Positions 25,851 to 35,209 of a stretch of DNA of 64,000 nt are shown here, in pieces. Source of the stretch: an uncultured Gemmiger sp. (GTDB lineage Bacteria > Bacillota > Clostridia > Oscillospirales > Ruminococcaceae). Numbering within the stretch: the first letter of the stretch is position 1; each line of letters begins with the position of its first letter. The DNA is taken from the NCBI GenBank assembly GCA_944388245.1, contig CALXIA010000007.1:1-64000 (forward strand). Reading direction: 5' to 3'. A program made the translations under genes and the position numbers. The notes below the pieces were generated by a model that saw nothing but the letters and a program-made list of their open reading frames with translations, was not told where the DNA came from and did not search any database.

Positions 25851-27143
25851 TCACAGCACCAGGGTGCGTTTGCTCAAGCTGTCCAGATTGAATACCTTGC
25901 TCTGCGGCCCCAGCCGGGCGCCCACCTGCTGGGAGCCCACCGTGGCGATGCGGGTATAGCCCACCAGGCTGGTGGTCAGCGGGGCCACCCGCACCCGCAG
26001 ATACAGGGTGCTGCCGGTCAGGTCCCGGACCTCCCAGCCGTCGGCGCCGCTGTCGCACAGGGAGATCTCCCCCTGCAGCCCGAAGGGCACCGGCAGATAA
26101 TAGCCGTATTCCTCGTCCAGGATGCCGAAACTGACCTGCCGGCTGCGGGAGACGGAATAGGCGTTCCAGACCACAAAGCTCAAGCGGTGTTCCTGCAGCA
26201 GGCTGGTGAGCCCCAGCGAATCGTCCTGCGCCTGGGTGGGGATCTCCACCGTGCCGTCGCCGTTCACGTCCATGCTGTACAGGCTGCCGTAATACCGCAG
26301 GCTGGCCTTGTACAGATCCACCCCACCCGGCTCGGGCACCGGCTCCAGCTGGCGGCCCTCCTCGTCGCACCGGAACAGGCAGCTGGCCATATAGGACCCG
26401 GACGCGCCCACCAGCCCGTCCATGACCAGATAATGCCCCCCGTCCGACCCGCTGCTGATCTGCAGCAAGGCGCAGTCCACAAAGCTGGTATCGGTGAGCA
26501 GCTCCTGCCCGATGGTGAACCCGTCCGGCCCGGCGGTGAGCAGCTTGAGCCGCAATCCGCCCTCGGCCACCGGGGCCACCACCACCAGGTCCTCCACCCC
26601 GCGGCCGGTCACGTCCGCCACCAGATAGCGGGAATAAGCCTCCTGCAGCACGCAGTTCAGGGTGCTCTGCTGGTAGTCGTAGACCGCCAGATACTGATCG
26701 CCCTGGGGGCTGGCGTAGCCCACCACCAGCTGCCGGGCCTCGCTGTCCTCCCGCAGCCGGGCCAGGCTGACGCTGTCCACCTCGGTGGACAGGCCCTCCT
26801 GTTCCTGGGTGACGGTCCAGCCGGAATCGGTCTGTTCCAGGATAGCCACATGCACGTTCTGGCCCTTGGCGGCGCTGGTGTAGAGCACAGCGGCGTCCTG
26901 GGTGCCGTCCCCGTCCAGGTCACCGAGCACAAAGGGGGACAGCCCCTGGCCGCTGGTGGGATACTTCAGCTGGGCGCTCTCGCCCAGATAGCTGTCCAGG
27001 GCCTTCTGCACCTGGCTGTGCTGGCCGGACAGCTGGGGGGCCCGCAGCAGTTCCTCCACCGAGGTGTTCCCGCCGGACAAACTGCACCCGGCCAGCAGGC
27101 AGACCGCCGCCGCCACTGCCGCCAACGCGATGCTTCGTCTCAT
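25851..27143 (-). CDS. Lipoprotein with EF-hand-like DxDGDG loops
   Basis: 430 aa. Signal peptide with lipobox LLAGC (Cys20). The mature part is beta-rich with at least two Ca-binding-like loops, GDLDGDGTQDAA and DVNGDGTVEI, as in VCBS/FG-GAP propeller proteins. Probably anchored on the outside of the membrane. It opens the operon that continues into the response regulator and histidine kinase, so it could be an accessory sensor. Function not known. Confidence 0.8.
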   Translation of the reverse strand: MRRSIALAAVAAAVCLLAGCSLSGGNTSVEELLRAPQLSGQHSQVQKALDSYLGESAQLKYPTSGQGLSPFVLGDLDGDGTQDAAVLYTSAAKGQNVHVAILEQTDSGWTVTQEQEGLSTEVDSVSLARLREDSEARQLVVGYASPQGDQYLAVYDYQQSTLNCVLQEAYSRYLVADVTGRGVEDLVVVAPVAEGGLRLKLLTAGPDGFTIGQELLTDTSFVDCALLQISSGSDGGHYLVMDGLVGASGSYMASCLFRCDEEGRQLEPVPEPGGVDLYKASLRYYGSLYSMDVNGDGTVEIPTQAQDDSLGLTSLLQEHRLSFVVWNAYSVSRSRQVSFGILDEEYGYYLPVPFGLQGEISLCDSGADGWEVRDLTGSTLYLRVRVAPLTTSLVGYTRIATVGSQQVGARLGPQSKVFNLDSLSKRTLVL

Positions 27144-27165
27144 GGGCCGGGCCCCCTTTCGCGCG

Positions 27166-27189
27166 CTTCGCGGCCGGCCGCGAAGCGGG
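27166..27189. other. 24-bp perfect palindrome in the leader
   Basis: CGCTTCGCGGCC followed by its exact reverse complement. It lies between the promoter (27203-27231) and the lipoprotein start (27143), so it would fold in the 5' leader close to the RBS, or serve as an operator. Confidence 0.6.
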
Positions 27190-27202
27190 TTATGCAGGGT
27201 TT

Positions 27203-27231
27203 ATTATACCACCATCAGCCCAAACAAGCAA
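27203..27231 (-). promoter_or_regulatory. Promoter of the lipoprotein/two-component operon
   Basis: On the minus strand TTGCTT (27226-27231), 17-base spacer, TATAAT (27203-27208). The -35 lies inside the 3' end of the ZIP transporter gene. Confidence 0.75.
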
Positions 27232-27976
27232 TTCCCGCCAGCATCAGGCAAATTCCGCCGGCAAAACCGCCCACCGCCGCGCCCCGGCCGACGGCCAGGC
27301 CGCCCGGGATGAGTTCGGCCGCGCTGACCCAGCACATGATCCCGGCCACCAGCACCAGCAGGCCGTTGAGGAAGCCCGGGGTGAGCCGTCCGTAGAGCAG
27401 CCCGAAGGCCACCACCGCCCCCACCGGCTCGGCCAGGCCGCTGGCCAAAGCGGCCAGGGCGCTGCGGGCCCGCTTGCCGGTGGCGCAGTAGAGCGGGGCG
27501 GCCACCGCCACCCCCTCCGGCAGATTGTGCAGCGCGATGGCCAGCGCCATCCGCAGCCCCAGCCGGGGGTCCGCCACCCCGGAAAACAGGGTAAGAAGCC
27601 CCTCGGGCAGATTGTGCAGCACCAGGGCCAGCCCGGCGGCCATAGCGCCCCGCAGCGCGGCGGCGCGGCTGTCCGCCCGGCCGCCGGCGGGCGCGGAGGC
27701 CGGGGGCAGCAGACGGCCCATCAGGGCAGCCAGGCCCATCCCCATGCACAGCAGGCTGACCAGCGCCAGGGCGGCGGGCAGCGGGGGCAGCGCCTGCCGG
27801 TACCAGCCCAGCGCGCCGGGCAGCAGATCGGCCAGCGAAACGGTGAGCATCACCCCGCCCGCAAAGCCCATGGAAGCGGCCATCAGCCGGTCGGACGCGG
27901 GCAGAAACAGCGGGATCAGCCCTCCAAGCCCGGTGGAGAGCCCGGCCAGCAGGGTCATGGCAAGCGGCATCCACAT
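27215..27976 (-). CDS. ZIP-family divalent metal transporter
   Basis: 253 aa from the ATG at 27976 (AAAGGAGG upstream). About eight membrane spans. The two metal-site motifs of ZIP proteins are both present: HNLPEGLL in span 4 and HNLPEGVAVAAP in span 5. These ZupT/GufA-like carriers import zinc and related metals. A His-poor cytoplasmic loop (PPASAPAGGRADSRAAA) separates the halves. No metal regulator is adjacent. Confidence 0.92.
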   Translation of the reverse strand: MWMPLAMTLLAGLSTGLGGLIPLFLPASDRLMAASMGFAGGVMLTVSLADLLPGALGWYRQALPPLPAALALVSLLCMGMGLAALMGRLLPPASAPAGGRADSRAAALRGAMAAGLALVLHNLPEGLLTLFSGVADPRLGLRMALAIALHNLPEGVAVAAPLYCATGKRARSALAALASGLAEPVGAVVAFGLLYGRLTPGFLNGLLVLVAGIMCWVSAAELIPGGLAVGRGAAVGGFAGGICLMLAGIACLG

Positions 27977-28121
27977 ACCAGTGTTCCTCCTTTGGGCCGC
28001 CAATACAAATGCGGCCTTATTCCAGATTATGGAAAAGCCCGCCGCCGTATGCCCGCAACGAAAACGGGGACGCGTTCGCGGCCTCACGGCCTGCGCACGC
28101 GCCCCCGGCAGATATAGAGGA

Positions 28122-28277
28122 TCAGACGCCCGACTCGATCTTGCACTTTTTGCAGCGCCGGGCCTGGTACAGCCCGATGGCGGAGAACACCACCGCCACC
28201 GCCGAGACCCCGATGCCCACGATCCCCAGGATCAGGCCCACCAGCCGGAACGCGAACCCCTTGCTTTTCTTGTTCAT
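28122..28277 (-). CDS. 51-aa membrane peptide with CKKC motif
   Basis: 51 codons plus TGA: MNKKSKGFAFRLVGLILG, one or two hydrophobic stretches (about 11-38), then a basic tail ARRCKKCKIESGV with a CxxC pair. GGAGGG lies 7 bases before the ATG. It follows gtrA after 16 bases, so it belongs to that operon. Possibly a chaperone or accessory peptide of the GtrA protein; function unknown. Confidence 0.65.
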   Translation of the reverse strand: MNKKSKGFAFRLVGLILGIVGIGVSAVAVVFSAIGLYQARRCKKCKIESGV

Positions 28278-28293
28278 GTCTGCACCCTCCGTT

Positions 28294-28752
28294 TCAGGAT
28301 TGTTTCTTTTTGAAGATGATGAGTTTGGAAAAGATATAGTTCAAAACCACCACGATCACATTGCTGGCGAACTTGGCGGCCAGTTCCCAAAGCAGCATAT
28401 ATTTCACCGGCACGAACCGGGCGCCGTACAGGTCCACGGCCGCCCACATGAAGGCCACGTCGGTGAAGTAGGTAAAGACGCGGCAGCCCACAAAGAGAAA
28501 GAACTCCTTCCAGGCGGCAACGCCCCGGCTCTTGCTCTTGAACACCCAGGTGCGGTTGGTGCCGTAGGCGAACAGCACCGAGATCACCCAGGCCACCGAG
28601 GTGGACCAGAAGGTGTTCATGGCCAGCGGCCCGGCACAGATGCCGTAGACCAGAATGTTGACCGCCGTGGCCAGCACCCCGAAGACCAGATAGACGACGG
28701 CCTCCTCGTACCGGCGCAGCAGCTGCCAGCCCAGGGTCCAGAGTTTGTGCAT
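28294..28752 (-). CDS. GtrA-family membrane protein
   Basis: 152 aa from the ATG at 28752 (GGAGG upstream). Four spans with the GtrA hallmarks: YLVFGVLATAVNILVYGI in span 1, FAYGTNRTWVFKS between spans 2 and 3, and NYIFSKLIIFKKK at the end. GtrA proteins help translocate polyprenyl-phosphate sugars or act as linkage-altering partners in tri-component glycosylation systems. A GtrB-like GT2 and several GT-C transferases lie downstream in the window (35-37 and 49-55 kb), so it probably serves the same envelope-glycan machinery. Confidence 0.9.
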   Translation of the reverse strand: MHKLWTLGWQLLRRYEEAVVYLVFGVLATAVNILVYGICAGPLAMNTFWSTSVAWVISVLFAYGTNRTWVFKSKSRGVAAWKEFFLFVGCRVFTYFTDVAFMWAAVDLYGARFVPVKYMLLWELAAKFASNVIVVVLNYIFSKLIIFKKKQS

Positions 28753-28837
28753 GGAACGACCTCCGTGACAAGGTTTTGCGAATATCAGTATACCACGCCC
28801 GGCCCGCCGGCGCAAGGGCGGCGGCGGGTGGACAGAG

Positions 28838-28936
28838 AAAGCGCCCGGCCGCACTGGGCCGGCATCGTTTTTCTGCTCCAGCGCAGAAAAACGGCACTAT
28901 CGCAAGTGGGAGAGGGCCCTGATGGTCCTCTCCCAC
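28838..28936. repeat. Repeat copy and nested hairpins
   Basis: A 25-base unit, AAAGCGCCCGGCC plus GCACTGGGCCGG, occurs at 28838-28862 and again at 28985-29009 in the rpsA terminator. Between them are two more hairpins: 28866-28876 with 28883-28893, and 28907-28916 with 28927-28936. This fills the 301-base gap between gtrA and ispH-rpsA; no gene is visible. Confidence 0.7.
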
Positions 28937-28982
28937 CCCTCTCCCCTTCCGGTGTGGAGAGGAGCGCTTTTTCCCGCCAACC

Positions 28983-29015
28983 AAAAAGCGCCCGGCCGCA
29001 CTGGGCCGGGCGCTT
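28983..29015 (-). terminator. Terminator of ispH-rpsA
   Basis: On the minus strand a 12-bp stem (28986-28997 with 29004-29015) followed by TTTTT. Ends the long operon that begins near 38.9 kb. Confidence 0.85.
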
Positions 29016-29053
29016 GGATACCTTGCTATATGCCTTGATCTCCGGCGGGAGAA

Positions 29054-30964
29054 TTACTCCGCGTCGTCGTTCAGCAGGGCCTTCATGGACAGGCTGATGC
29101 GCTTCTTGTCGAAGTCCACATCCAGCAGCTTGACCTTGACCTCGTCGCCCACCTTCAGCACGTCGCTGACCTTCTCCACACGCTCGTTGGAGATCTCGCT
29201 GATGTGCACCAGGCCGTCCACACCAGGCAGGATGCGGACAAAGGCGCCGAACTTGGTGATGCTGACCACCGGGGCGGTAAAGACGCTGCCGATGGGATAT
29301 TCGTTGCGCAGCTTCTCCCAGGGGTTGTCCTCCGGCTTCTTGTAGCCCAGGGACACCTTCTTGTTCTCCCGGTCCAGATCCTTCACATAGACCTCAATGG
29401 TGTCGCCCACATTGACCACTTCGCTGGGATGCTTGATGCGGTTCCAGCTCAGCTCGCTGATGTGGCACAGGCCGTCCACGCCGCCCACGTCCACGAAGGC
29501 GCCGTAGCTGGTCAGGCTCTTGACCACGCCGGTGTAGGTCTGGCCCACTTCCACGTTGGCCCAGAAGGCCTCGCGCTTGGCGGCATTGGCCTCGGCGGTG
29601 ACCTTGTTGATGCTGCCCACGATCTTGCGGCCGGCACACTCGGTGATGACCAGCTTGACGTTCTGCTTCACCAGCTGGGTGTAATCCTCGTCACGGCGCA
29701 TGGTGGCCTGGCTGCGGGGCACGAACACCTTCACGCCCTTGACCAGAACGACAACGCCGCCCTTGTTGGCTTCGGTAACGACGCCTTCCATGACGGTGCC
29801 TTCCTCAGCGGCCTTGGCGATCTCTTCCATGCCCTTGCGGCTTTCCAGCTTCTTCTTGGACAGGTAGACCGAACCCTCCTGGTCGTTGGTCTTTTCCACC
29901 ACCAGGTCCAGTTCATCGCCGACCTTGACCAGATCCTCGGCACGGGCAGAGGGATCGTCGGTCATCTCGCTCAGCTTCACATAGCCGGTGTGCTTGGTGC
30001 CGATGTCCACCTCGATCTCGTTGGGCTTGACGCTGGTCACGATGCCCTTGACCACCTTGCCGGCAAACACCGGTTTTGCCTCGGACGCCTCCAGCATCTC
30101 GGCAAAACTCATCTCGTCACGGATTTCTTCGCTCATACGGTTAAGTACCTCCTCAATTATAGACGATGGCGTGGAAGCCCCGGCGGTGACCCCCACCCGG
30201 CGCACGCCGGAAAACCACTCCGGCTGAAGCTCGTCCGCGGTCTCCACCGAGACGGCCCGCGTGTGCCTGGCGGCTACTTTCACCAGCTTCTGGGTGTTGG
30301 AAGAATGATGACCCCCGATGACGACCATCAGGTCGCACCGTTGGCTGAGGTCTTCCGCCTCCTGTTGCCTCGTCCACGTCGCACTACATATTGTATCAAA
30401 AAGCTCGGCGTTTGTATAGACTTTTTTTAGAAACTCCGCACATTCTAACCATTTTGTAACTTGAAATGTGGTTTGTGCAACAACAAACAGCCCATTTTTC
30501 GTCATTTTTGGTCCATCCCAGGCCTTGAGTTCGGCAAGATCCGCGAAGACGAACACCTCGCCGGCGGTGTGGCCCACGATCCCCTGCACCTCCGGATGGT
30601 CCTTGTCGCCGGCCACCAGCAGGCATTTGCCCTCCTCTTCGGCCCGGCGGGCGATCCGGTGGATCTTGGCCACAAAGGGGCAGGTGGCGTCGTGCACCGT
30701 CAGCGCGCGGGCGGCCAGCCGGTCGTAGACGTTCCGGGGCACCCCGTGGCTGCGGATCACCACCTCGTACCCCTCGGGCACCTGTTCGGGGGCGTCCACC
30801 GTCACCACCCCCCGGGCGGCCAGGTCGGCCACGCACTGGGGGTTGTGGATCAAGGGGCCCAGGGTGGCCACCTTGTGGCCGGCCTTTGCCAGATCGTAGG
30901 TCATCCGCACCGCCCGGTCCACCCCGAAGCAGAAACCGGCGGTCTTGGCTCTCAGGATCTCCAT
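29054..30964 (-). CDS. IspH-RpsA fusion: HMBPP reductase plus ribosomal protein S1
   Basis: 636 aa bifunctional protein known from clostridia. Residues 1 to about 280 are IspH, the last step of the MEP isoprenoid pathway, with the three [4Fe-4S] cysteines Cys12, Cys95 and Cys193. From about residue 305 come four S1 RNA-binding repeats, each ending near motifs such as [24 protein letters not shown] and [13 protein letters not shown]. It lies 12 bases after plsC and is the last gene before the terminator. The order cmk-plsC-ispH-rpsA is conserved in related clostridia. Confidence 0.97.
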   Translation of the reverse strand: MEILRAKTAGFCFGVDRAVRMTYDLAKAGHKVATLGPLIHNPQCVADLAARGVVTVDAPEQVPEGYEVVIRSHGVPRNVYDRLAARALTVHDATCPFVAKIHRIARRAEEEGKCLLVAGDKDHPEVQGIVGHTAGEVFVFADLAELKAWDGPKMTKNGLFVVAQTTFQVTKWLECAEFLKKVYTNAELFDTICSATWTRQQEAEDLSQRCDLMVVIGGHHSSNTQKLVKVAARHTRAVSVETADELQPEWFSGVRRVGVTAGASTPSSIIEEVLNRMSEEIRDEMSFAEMLEASEAKPVFAGKVVKGIVTSVKPNEIEVDIGTKHTGYVKLSEMTDDPSARAEDLVKVGDELDLVVEKTNDQEGSVYLSKKKLESRKGMEEIAKAAEEGTVMEGVVTEANKGGVVVLVKGVKVFVPRSQATMRRDEDYTQLVKQNVKLVITECAGRKIVGSINKVTAEANAAKREAFWANVEVGQTYTGVVKSLTSYGAFVDVGGVDGLCHISELSWNRIKHPSEVVNVGDTIEVYVKDLDRENKKVSLGYKKPEDNPWEKLRNEYPIGSVFTAPVVSITKFGAFVRILPGVDGLVHISEISNERVEKVSDVLKVGDEVKVKLLDVDFDKKRISLSMKALLNDDAE

Positions 30965-30976
30965 ACCCTGTCCTCC

Positions 30977-31588
30977 TTAAAAGTGATGCTGCTCATACAG
31001 CTGCTCCCAGGCGTCCAGCAGCATCTGTTTGCACTCTCGCAGCCGGGCGGCGGAGCGGTGTTCGCCCAGGTAGAGCTGTTCGGCGGGGATGGGCGGGCCG
31101 AAGCAGACCCGCACCCGGCAGAACAGCCGCATGTGGCCGGTGGAGTAGAGGATGCGGCAGGGCACGATGTCGGCCCCGGCGGCGCTGGCCACCACGAAGG
31201 CCCCGCTCTTGACCCGGCCGGGCTGGCCGGTGTGGCTGCGGGTGCCCTCCGGGAAGATCAGCATCCCCCGGCCGCCCTTGACCGCGTCGATGGCCTCGTC
31301 GATGACCTGGGTATCCCCCTTGCCCCGGTGGACCGCCACCACCCCCACATACTTGAGGAACCAGGTGAAGAAGGGGTTGACCTCAAAGATCTCCTCCTTG
31401 CCCAGCACCAGCATCCGCCGGCCCCAGAACCGGGCCAGCACCACGAACACCGGGTCGATGGCGGAGAGGTGGTTGGGGGCCAGGATGAACCCCCGGTCCC
31501 GGGGCAGGTATTCCCGGCCGTAGACCCGGATGCGGAAACCCAGGTGCCAGATCACCCAGGCCCCGGCCACGAGCACTGCGTAGAGCAT
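30977..31588 (-). CDS. plsC: 1-acyl-sn-glycerol-3-phosphate acyltransferase
   Basis: 203 aa. Acylates lysophosphatidic acid at the membrane. The catalytic HX4D is NHLSAID (His40, Asp45), and FPEGTRS (112-118) is the glycerophosphate-binding motif. An N-terminal hydrophobic segment anchors it. It follows cmk after three bases. Confidence 0.95.
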   Translation of the reverse strand: MLYAVLVAGAWVIWHLGFRIRVYGREYLPRDRGFILAPNHLSAIDPVFVVLARFWGRRMLVLGKEEIFEVNPFFTWFLKYVGVVAVHRGKGDTQVIDEAIDAVKGGRGMLIFPEGTRSHTGQPGRVKSGAFVVASAAGADIVPCRILYSTGHMRLFCRVRVCFGPPIPAEQLYLGEHRSAARLRECKQMLLDAWEQLYEQHHF

Positions 31589-31591
31589 GGA

Positions 31592-32266
31592 TCAGCCCTC
31601 CTTTGCGGCGGCGCGTTCCACCAGGGAGCGCAGCGCCTGGAAACTCTGTTCAAAATCCAGTTCGCTGGTGTCCACCCGCACCGCGTCCGGGGCCTGCCGC
31701 AGCGGGGCGGCGGCCCGGTGGGTGTCCTGATCGTCCCGGGTGCGGATGTCCCGCAGCACGGTGTCGTAGTCGGCGAGCTGGCCTTTGGCGGCCAGTTCGG
31801 CCTGCCGGCGGCGGGCCCGGGCCCCCGGGCTGGCGGTCAGGAAGATCTTCAGGGTGGCGTGGGGCAGCACCACGGTGCCGATGTCCCGCCCGTCCATGAG
31901 CACGTTGCTGTGCCGGGCCAGCTCCCGCTGGGTCTCCAGCAAAAAGGCCCGCACCGCCGGATGGGCCGACACGCTGCTGGCGGCCATGCCCACCTGTTCG
32001 GTGCGGATGGCCTCGGACACATCCTCCCCATTGAGCAGGATATGCTGCGCACCGTCGGCGTAGCGCAGTTCCAGCCGGATGGCGGGCAGCAGCGCAGCCA
32101 TCTGGGCCTCGCTTTTCAAATCGGCGCCGGCCCGCAGGCCGTACAGCCCGATGGCCCGGTACATGGCCCCGGTGTCCACATACACATACCCCAGTTCGGA
32201 GGCCAGCCGCCGGGCCAGGGTGGATTTTCCGGCCCCGGACGGGCCGTCGATGGCAACACTGATCAT
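31592..32266 (-). CDS. cmk: Cytidylate kinase
   Basis: 224 aa from the ATG at 32266 (MISVAIDGPSGAGKS); GAGG lies 9 bases upstream, while the earlier ATG at 32275 has no room for an RBS. Phosphorylates CMP and dCMP. The P-loop GPSGAGKS, DGRDIGTVV and DTGAMYRA motifs are all present. Part of the HI0933-cmk-plsC-ispH/rpsA housekeeping block. Confidence 0.96.
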   Translation of the reverse strand: MISVAIDGPSGAGKSTLARRLASELGYVYVDTGAMYRAIGLYGLRAGADLKSEAQMAALLPAIRLELRYADGAQHILLNGEDVSEAIRTEQVGMAASSVSAHPAVRAFLLETQRELARHSNVLMDGRDIGTVVLPHATLKIFLTASPGARARRRQAELAAKGQLADYDTVLRDIRTRDDQDTHRAAAPLRQAPDAVRVDTSELDFEQSFQALRSLVERAAAKEG

Positions 32267-32296
32267 CTTGAACATCCTCTTTTCTTTTTGTGCGAT

Positions 32297-33523
32297 TCAG
32301 CCGCCGGCCTGTTCGGCCAGGGCCCGGGCGGCGGCCCGGGCGGTGCTCCAGGCGATCTGCAGGTTGTAGCCGCCGGTGTAGGCGTCCACGTCCAGCACCT
32401 CCCCGGCGAAGTACAGCCCCGGGCACAGCCGGGACTCCATGGTGCGGGGGTCCACCTGCCGCACGTCCACCCCGCCGCTGGTGATGACGGCGTGTTCCAG
32501 ATCCCCCCGGCTGCGGATGGGCACCCGCCAGTCCTTGAGCAGCCGCACCAGCGCCTGCTTCTCCTCCCGGGTGATCTGGTTGGCTTTCCGGTCGGCGGGC
32601 ACCCCCCACCGCTCGCAGGCCACCGGCCGCATCTTGGCCGGCAGCAGCAGGTCCAGCGCGTTCACCGCGTCCTTGTTGGCCAGCTTGGCGAAATCGCCGG
32701 TGATCCGTTTGTAGAGGGCGGCCTCGTCCAGCGCGGGCTTCAGATCGATGGACGCCTCGTATTGGTGGGCGCGCATATCCCCGATGTGGGCCGAGGCGCT
32801 CAGGGTCAGCGGCCCCGAGATGCCGAAGTGGGTGAAGAGCATCTCCCCCCGCTCCCGGAAGATCTCCTTGCCGTCCTCCCGCAGGCTCAACTCCACGTTC
32901 CGCAGGGACAAACCGGTCATCTGCCGGCAGACACTGCCCGCCTCCACCAGGCTCACCAGGCTGGGCACCGGGTCCACGATGGTGTGGCCCGCCTGGGCGG
33001 CCAGTTTGTAGCCGTCCCCGGTGGAGCCGGTGGCCGGGTAGGACACCCCGCCGGTGGCGATGAGCACCCCGTCGGCGGGAAAATCGCCGGTGTCCGCCCG
33101 CACGCCGGTGCAGCGGCCGTTTTCCAGCAGCAGCTGGCGGGCCTCGGCGTGGACCAGCTTTGCCCCCTCGGCCCAGCGCAGCAGCGCGTAGCGCACCTCG
33201 GCGGCCCGGTCGCTGACCGGGAAGACCCGGCGGCCCCGCTCGGTCTTGAGCGGCACCCCCAGTTCTTCAAAGAAGGCCATGGTGTCGGCGGTGTCGAAGG
33301 CCCGCAGGCAGGAGTACAAAAACCGGGGATTGGTGCGCACATTGCGCAGAAATTCCTGGTTGTCGCAGTTGTTGGTCAGGTTGCAGCGGCCCTTGCCGGT
33401 GACCAGGATCTTTTTGGCCGGCTCGGCCATGTGTTCCAGCACCGTGACCCGGCATCCGGCCCGGGCCAGAGCCCCGGCGGCCATGAGCCCGGCGGCCCCG
33501 GCCCCCACGATCACGACCCGCAT
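32297..33523 (-). CDS. HI0933/YhiN-family flavoprotein oxidoreductase
   Basis: 408 aa from the ATG at 33523. An FAD/NAD(P)-binding fold with the N-terminal dinucleotide motif VGAGAAGLMAA and the family signature TGKGRCNLTNNCD. The C-terminus carries the second FAD contact, GLYFAGEVLDVDAYTGGYN. The family is widespread but its substrate is unknown. It overlaps the end of the upstream glycosyltransferase gene by 13 bases, linking the glycan genes to the housekeeping block. Confidence 0.9.
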   Translation of the reverse strand: MRVVIVGAGAAGLMAAGALARAGCRVTVLEHMAEPAKKILVTGKGRCNLTNNCDNQEFLRNVRTNPRFLYSCLRAFDTADTMAFFEELGVPLKTERGRRVFPVSDRAAEVRYALLRWAEGAKLVHAEARQLLLENGRCTGVRADTGDFPADGVLIATGGVSYPATGSTGDGYKLAAQAGHTIVDPVPSLVSLVEAGSVCRQMTGLSLRNVELSLREDGKEIFRERGEMLFTHFGISGPLTLSASAHIGDMRAHQYEASIDLKPALDEAALYKRITGDFAKLANKDAVNALDLLLPAKMRPVACERWGVPADRKANQITREEKQALVRLLKDWRVPIRSRGDLEHAVITSGGVDVRQVDPRTMESRLCPGLYFAGEVLDVDAYTGGYNLQIAWSTARAAARALAEQAGG

Positions 33524-35199
33524 GCGGCGGCCTCCTTTCGGGTGAGCAGCCCGCCGGCCGCGTAGAGCAGCAGCAGCGGGTGCACGGTGGACAGATACAT
33601 CACATAGGTGCCGATGTTGAAGGCGGACACCTCCACAAAGGCGATCATGAAGCAGCGCAGCAGCGCCATGGCCAACACCCCGGCCAGCGCCAGCCAGAGC
33701 AGCAGCCCGGCCCCCGAGCGGCGGCGCAGCATCCCCCAGCCCAGCCACAGCTGCCTTGCCAGGGCCGCGGCCAGCGCCAGCGGCAGCGCCACGGCGTAGA
33801 CCAGACGCAGCGCCTCACAGGCCTTGTAGACCAGCATCCGCAGCGGGTGGTAGTAGGGCAGGTCGGTGCCCGCCTGGGCCGCGTCGTTGGTGGTGCAGCC
33901 CAGGTAGTCCCGGTAGACCTGCAGGTCCTCCGGCTGGCCCAGGCTGCGCTGGTCGGCGTAGTAAGGGGAACAGTCCTGGAAGGTGGCCGCGTACCACAAG
34001 CCGCGCAGCCCCTCCGCCAGCACCGGGCCCACATACTCCGCCCGGATGGGGGCGGTGGTGGAGGCGCGCCGGGGCAGCGAGCAGGGCAGCTGGCCGCTGT
34101 CGCACAGTTCGTTGATCCGGTCGGCCACCGCCTGCCAGTGTTCGGCGGCGGTCTGGGGCGTTTCGTACCAGCCCTCGTACTGGGCCGCGCGGCGCAGCGC
34201 CCAGTAGAAGCCGCCGGTCTGGTAGTCCCCGCCCGGCAGGCCGATCCAGGCGTCCCGGAACTTCTCGTCCTCCTCCAGCCAGTATTCCAGCCCGGCCAGT
34301 TCCGGCACCTGGGCGTACAGCCGCGCCCGCACGTCGGCGGGCACCGCCACCAGCGGGTCCCAGTCGGCGTGGGTGACGCGGGTCATGGCGCCGAAGGCCT
34401 GGGCAAAGGGGCCGGTGGAGAAGTCGCTGGTGGCCCAGATCCCGTAGTGCTGCCAGTTGAGCAGGCAGATCGCGTTCACACAGACCGCGGTCAGCGCAAA
34501 GGGCACGGCCAGGGCGGCCACCCGCCGCGCCCGGCGGGCAAGGCCCGGCAGCCGCAGCACCGCCACGGCGGTGGCGATGGCGGCCACCACCGCGAAGGGC
34601 AGCAGCCACATGCCGTCCTCCCGGGTGATCCAGGCCAGCCCCATGCCCAGGCCCGCCATCGCCAGCCAGCCCAGCTGGCGGCGCACCGGCCCGGCGCAGC
34701 GCAGCGACGCCCCGATGAAGCCCGCAAAGGCGTACAGGCACAGGGCCGGAAAGATGTTGTCCCGGTAGACCCGCAGGGTGAAGCTGGCGGCCGCGGCGGG
34801 GCTGTAGGCCAGCAGGGCGAACACCGCCAGCCGCATCCAGCGCCGGGGCAGCGCCGGGGCCAGGGCGAAGGCCGCCGCCAGCGCCGCCCCGCTCATGAGC
34901 AGCTGCCCGCCCATCAGGTAGGGCAGGTGCAGCAGATGGAGCAGGGCCAGCCAGACCGCGAAGAACATCTGTTTGGAGAGGGTCAGGTAGTCGTAGGCGC
35001 CCAGCCAGTTGCCGGCGGTGATGCTCTGGGCCGCCCGGAACATCAGTTCATCGTCCAGCGGCGCGCCGTCGATCCAGACGTACACGTCCTGGCAGGCGGC
35101 CAGCGCCAGCCGCCCGGCCAGCAGCACCGCCACCAGCACCCAGAAGAGCGCCGGCCCCATATCCCACGATCTTGCCCCCAGGGGCTTGCGAAATTTCAT
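33511..35199 (-). CDS. Polytopic GT-C-like glycosyltransferase
   Basis: 562 aa from the ATG at 35199 (AAGGAAG upstream; a GTG two codons earlier is possible). About eleven hydrophobic spans. The first outside loop carries an acidic cluster, DGAPLDDELMFRAAQ (Asp49, Asp50, Glu51), the position of the catalytic acid in GT-C enzymes. A large extracellular loop of about 150 residues (roughly 270-430) follows. It probably transfers a sugar from a polyprenyl-phosphate donor on the outer face, the donor perhaps made by the adjacent GT2. No characterised family is recognised. Confidence 0.75.
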   Translation of the reverse strand: MKFRKPLGARSWDMGPALFWVLVAVLLAGRLALAACQDVYVWIDGAPLDDELMFRAAQSITAGNWLGAYDYLTLSKQMFFAVWLALLHLLHLPYLMGGQLLMSGAALAAAFALAPALPRRWMRLAVFALLAYSPAAAASFTLRVYRDNIFPALCLYAFAGFIGASLRCAGPVRRQLGWLAMAGLGMGLAWITREDGMWLLPFAVVAAIATAVAVLRLPGLARRARRVAALAVPFALTAVCVNAICLLNWQHYGIWATSDFSTGPFAQAFGAMTRVTHADWDPLVAVPADVRARLYAQVPELAGLEYWLEEDEKFRDAWIGLPGGDYQTGGFYWALRRAAQYEGWYETPQTAAEHWQAVADRINELCDSGQLPCSLPRRASTTAPIRAEYVGPVLAEGLRGLWYAATFQDCSPYYADQRSLGQPEDLQVYRDYLGCTTNDAAQAGTDLPYYHPLRMLVYKACEALRLVYAVALPLALAAALARQLWLGWGMLRRRSGAGLLLWLALAGVLAMALLRCFMIAFVEVSAFNIGTYVMYLSTVHPLLLLYAAGGLLTRKEAAACGS

Positions 35200-35209
35200 G
35201 GCCACTTCC

